Source of the DNA: Clostridia bacterium
Lineage (GTDB): Bacteria; Bacillota; Clostridia; Oscillospirales; CAG-272
Direction: 5' to 3'
Assembly (NCBI GenBank): GCA_900753295.1
Contig: CAADYQ010000068.1
Span: forward strand, 1 to 15,396
Length of the DNA stretch: 15,396 nucleotides
Positions 13,747-15,396 of this stretch are shown here, one piece after another; within the stretch, counting starts at the first letter, position 1, and the number at the start of each line of letters is the position of its first letter. The translations under genes were made by a program, and so were the position numbers. The notes beneath the pieces were generated by a model. That model saw nothing but the letters and a program-made list of their open reading frames with translations. It was not told where the DNA came from and did not search any database.

Positions 13747-14745
13747 TCAGTTTTTATCTTTATTTTCGTCGTTCACCGACTCGTTATCGTCCTTTTTTTC
13801 CGACGTATCCTTTTCGCTGTCGATAAGCGCAGAATATGAGCTTGCCGGCGCGTCGGATATATTATTTTCAGTCGGAGCCGCAGCGCCCGCATACACAGGA
13901 CGCGTCCCTGCCCTGACCGCTCTGACGCGGAATATGACCGTCAGCGCAAGCCCCGCAATAAAGCAGGCGGCGCCCACGAGTTGCGACACACGCAGTCCGC
14001 CGAAACCGTAAAGACTGTCGGTGCGCAGTCCCTCAATAAACATTCTGCCGAAGCCGTACCATGTGATATACCACAGGAAGACCTCACCGTCAAATCTCTT
14101 TTTCTTATAAAGCGCGTTTATGATGAGGAATCCGATAAGGTTCCAGAGCGATTCATAGAAAAACGTAGGGTGAGCCGTGACCGAGTAGAACCAGTTCTCC
14201 TGCTTGACCTCCATGCGGAAGCGGTAAAGGACGCTCCCCTCGGCGGGCGCTCTGCCGAATGCCTCGCCGTTGAAAAAGTTGCCCCATCTGCCGAGAATCT
14301 GCCCTATCATAACGCCGGGCGCGATCATATCAAAGCATTTCTGCCATTTGAGCTTTTTGACCTTGCTTACGACAAGCACCGCAAGCGCGCCGCCGATTAT
14401 AGCGCCGTAAATGGCGATGCCGCCGTTCCATATCGCAATATAGTCGATAAACGACTTGTAATTGTCGCCGTTACCGTTTCCGATGATATCAAACAGCACA
14501 TAGTAGAGCCTTGCCCCAATCATTGCGGTTATAACGGCATAGATGGCTATGTCAAGAAGGTCGTCAAGTATAATGCCCTCCTGCTTTGCCCTGTACCATG
14601 CGTAGAAGAACGCAAGGACGATGCCGAGTGTTATGACGATCCCATACCAGCGCACCTCGATACCGCCGAGAATGGGAATGGTAAACGCTACTTTGTTGAA
14701 GGAAAACGGCTCGATCCCAAGCCCCGGAAACGCGATTGTGACCAT
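13747..14745 (-). CDS. lgt: prolipoprotein diacylglyceryl transferase
   Basis: A 332-residue polytopic membrane enzyme that moves diacylglycerol from phosphatidylglycerol to the lipobox cysteine of prolipoproteins, the first step of lipoprotein maturation. The Lgt signature GRWGNFFNGEAFG is at 152-164. RWYGIVITLG (32-41), ARLYYVLFD (78-86), HPTFFYES (192-199) and YGFGRMFIEGLRTDSL (230-245) are also conserved. The position of the E. coli essential His (FHGG) is Tyr here (IYGA, 112-115), a variant I believe occurs in other Gram-positive Lgt proteins. ATG 14745 follows AAGGAG ten bases upstream. A charged, Asp/Lys/Ser-rich tail of about 55 residues makes it longer than most Lgt proteins. Second gene of the operon; the lipoprotein at 4855-5574 is a likely substrate. 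Confidence 0.97.
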   Translation of the reverse strand: MVTIAFPGLGIEPFSFNKVAFTIPILGGIEVRWYGIVITLGIVLAFFYAWYRAKQEGIILDDLLDIAIYAVITAMIGARLYYVLFDIIGNGNGDNYKSFIDYIAIWNGGIAIYGAIIGGALAVLVVSKVKKLKWQKCFDMIAPGVMIGQILGRWGNFFNGEAFGRAPAEGSVLYRFRMEVKQENWFYSVTAHPTFFYESLWNLIGFLIINALYKKKRFDGEVFLWYITWYGFGRMFIEGLRTDSLYGFGGLRVSQLVGAACFIAGLALTVIFRVRAVRAGTRPVYAGAAAPTENNISDAPASSYSALIDSEKDTSEKKDDNESVNDENKDKN

Positions 14746-14783
14746 GATGTAACCACTCCTTATAAATCATTTATAATATGATG

Positions 14784-15396
14784 TCAGCCGTCTGTGAGGC
14801 TTCCCTTTCCCGACAGCGGAATCGCATCGCCGAGATAGGTAGGCTCCGGCTTGAGCTGTGCCGTAAAGAAGTCCTTGAAGCGCGCCGCGCTCTCACGCAG
14901 ATCGCGGTACGACTGACCGCGGTACGCGCACCTGTCGGCGCTTACGCCGTATGCGTCAAGCCCCAATTTACGCGCCACATAAAGCGCACGGTAAAGATGA
15001 TATTCCTGAGTTACGATAAGAATGCGTTCCGCGCCGAATATTTCCTTGGCGCGGTAAATGCTTTCATACGTGGAAAATCCGGCATGATCGCAAAAGACCG
15101 CATCCGGGTCGATGCCCGCTTCAACGGCAATGCGCTTCATCGTATTCACCTCGTCGTAATCGCGCCTGCCGTGATCGCCCGACATGAGCAAGCGCGCCGA
15201 AGCACCGCCCTCATAAAGCTCGATACCCGTCTTTACGCGGTCGCGCAGCATATCGGACGGTGAACCGTCCGGCCGCACGCCGGCTCCGAGCACGAGAATG
15301 CAATCAAAGCCGCCGCGTTCTTCCGCTTCATCGGCGGAGATCACACGGCTTTTGCCTGCCGACTTCATAGCTCCGCTTAGAGACAGCACCGCAACA
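14784..15396 (-). CDS. SanA/YdcF (DUF218) family protein, 5' end outside window
   Basis: At least 204 residues of a DUF218 protein of the SanA type. SanA of E. coli is an inner-membrane protein needed for envelope barrier function at high temperature (vancomycin exclusion); the biochemical role is unsettled. Family marks: DCILVLGAGVRPDGSPSDML, LLMSGDHGRRDYDEVNTM, AGIDPDAVFCDHAGFSTYES, ILIVTQEYHLYRALYVARKL and the end PTYLGDAIPL, which all align with SanA. The frame stays open to the window edge and begins VAVLSLSGAMKS, the tail of a hydrophobic stretch, so an N-terminal membrane helix is probably cut off. A GTG at 15387-15389 is therefore not the true start. It lies 38 bases before lgt and should be cotranscribed with it. 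Confidence 0.92.
   Translation of the reverse strand, partial: VAVLSLSGAMKSAGKSRVISADEAEERGGFDCILVLGAGVRPDGSPSDMLRDRVKTGIELYEGGASARLLMSGDHGRRDYDEVNTMKRIAVEAGIDPDAVFCDHAGFSTYESIYRAKEIFGAERILIVTQEYHLYRALYVARKLGLDAYGVSADRCAYRGQSYRDLRESAARFKDFFTAQLKPEPTYLGDAIPLSGKGSLTDG

Noticed and set aside
12765..13826. Long plus-strand open frame of 353 codons opposite folD
   Set aside because: It is the antisense shadow of folD, whose protein is recognised over its full length; the plus-strand translation resembles no family.

Overview
The window looks like chromosome of a Clostridia-type Bacillota. It has a moderately high GC content. Its Shine-Dalgarno sites are strong. Ribosomal protein L27 carries an N-terminal extension encoded next to the Prp protease that removes it. 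The genes are mostly single genes or short operons on alternating strands, separated by well-formed intrinsic terminators and sigma-A promoters. I see no insertion sequence, phage module or CRISPR array.

Layout from left to right. (1) Minus strand, cut by the window edge: a LytTR-type response regulator with a one-base frame problem in a T7 run near its 3' end. (2) Plus strand: a uracil/xanthine-family (NCS2) permease behind a long structured leader. The leader contains a complete intrinsic terminator about 90 bases before the start codon, so it is a candidate attenuator or riboswitch. (3) Minus strand: a RimJ/RimL-like acetyltransferase that shares a 15-bp-stem bidirectional terminator with the permease. 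(4) Plus strand: a stand-alone MurE-like ligase with a non-canonical DNPD motif. (5) Minus strand: a short lipoprotein of unknown function, then tRNA-Pro(CGG). The terminator palindrome of the tRNA includes its CCA end and is flanked by an inverted partial copy of the tRNA 3' end. (6) Plus strand: a cytosolic transglutaminase-like protein followed by a VanZ-like membrane protein. (7) Plus strand: the rplU-prp-rpmA operon behind a probable L21 leader. (8) Plus strand: a secreted, membrane-anchored protein with eight Ig-like (Big_3-type) repeats. (9) Minus strand: an operon read sanA-like, lgt, folD, sugar-phosphate isomerase/epimerase-like, ending convergent with the Ig-repeat gene.

Functionally, much of the window concerns the envelope: Mur ligase, SanA-like and VanZ-like proteins, Lgt and its lipoprotein substrates, and the Ig-repeat surface protein. 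The rest is nucleobase uptake, one-carbon metabolism and translation. The clearest candidates for something undescribed are the permease leader, the tRNA-Pro inverted repeat and the MurE-like ligase with altered substrate motif. All other identities are ordinary family assignments read from motifs; no database search was run.
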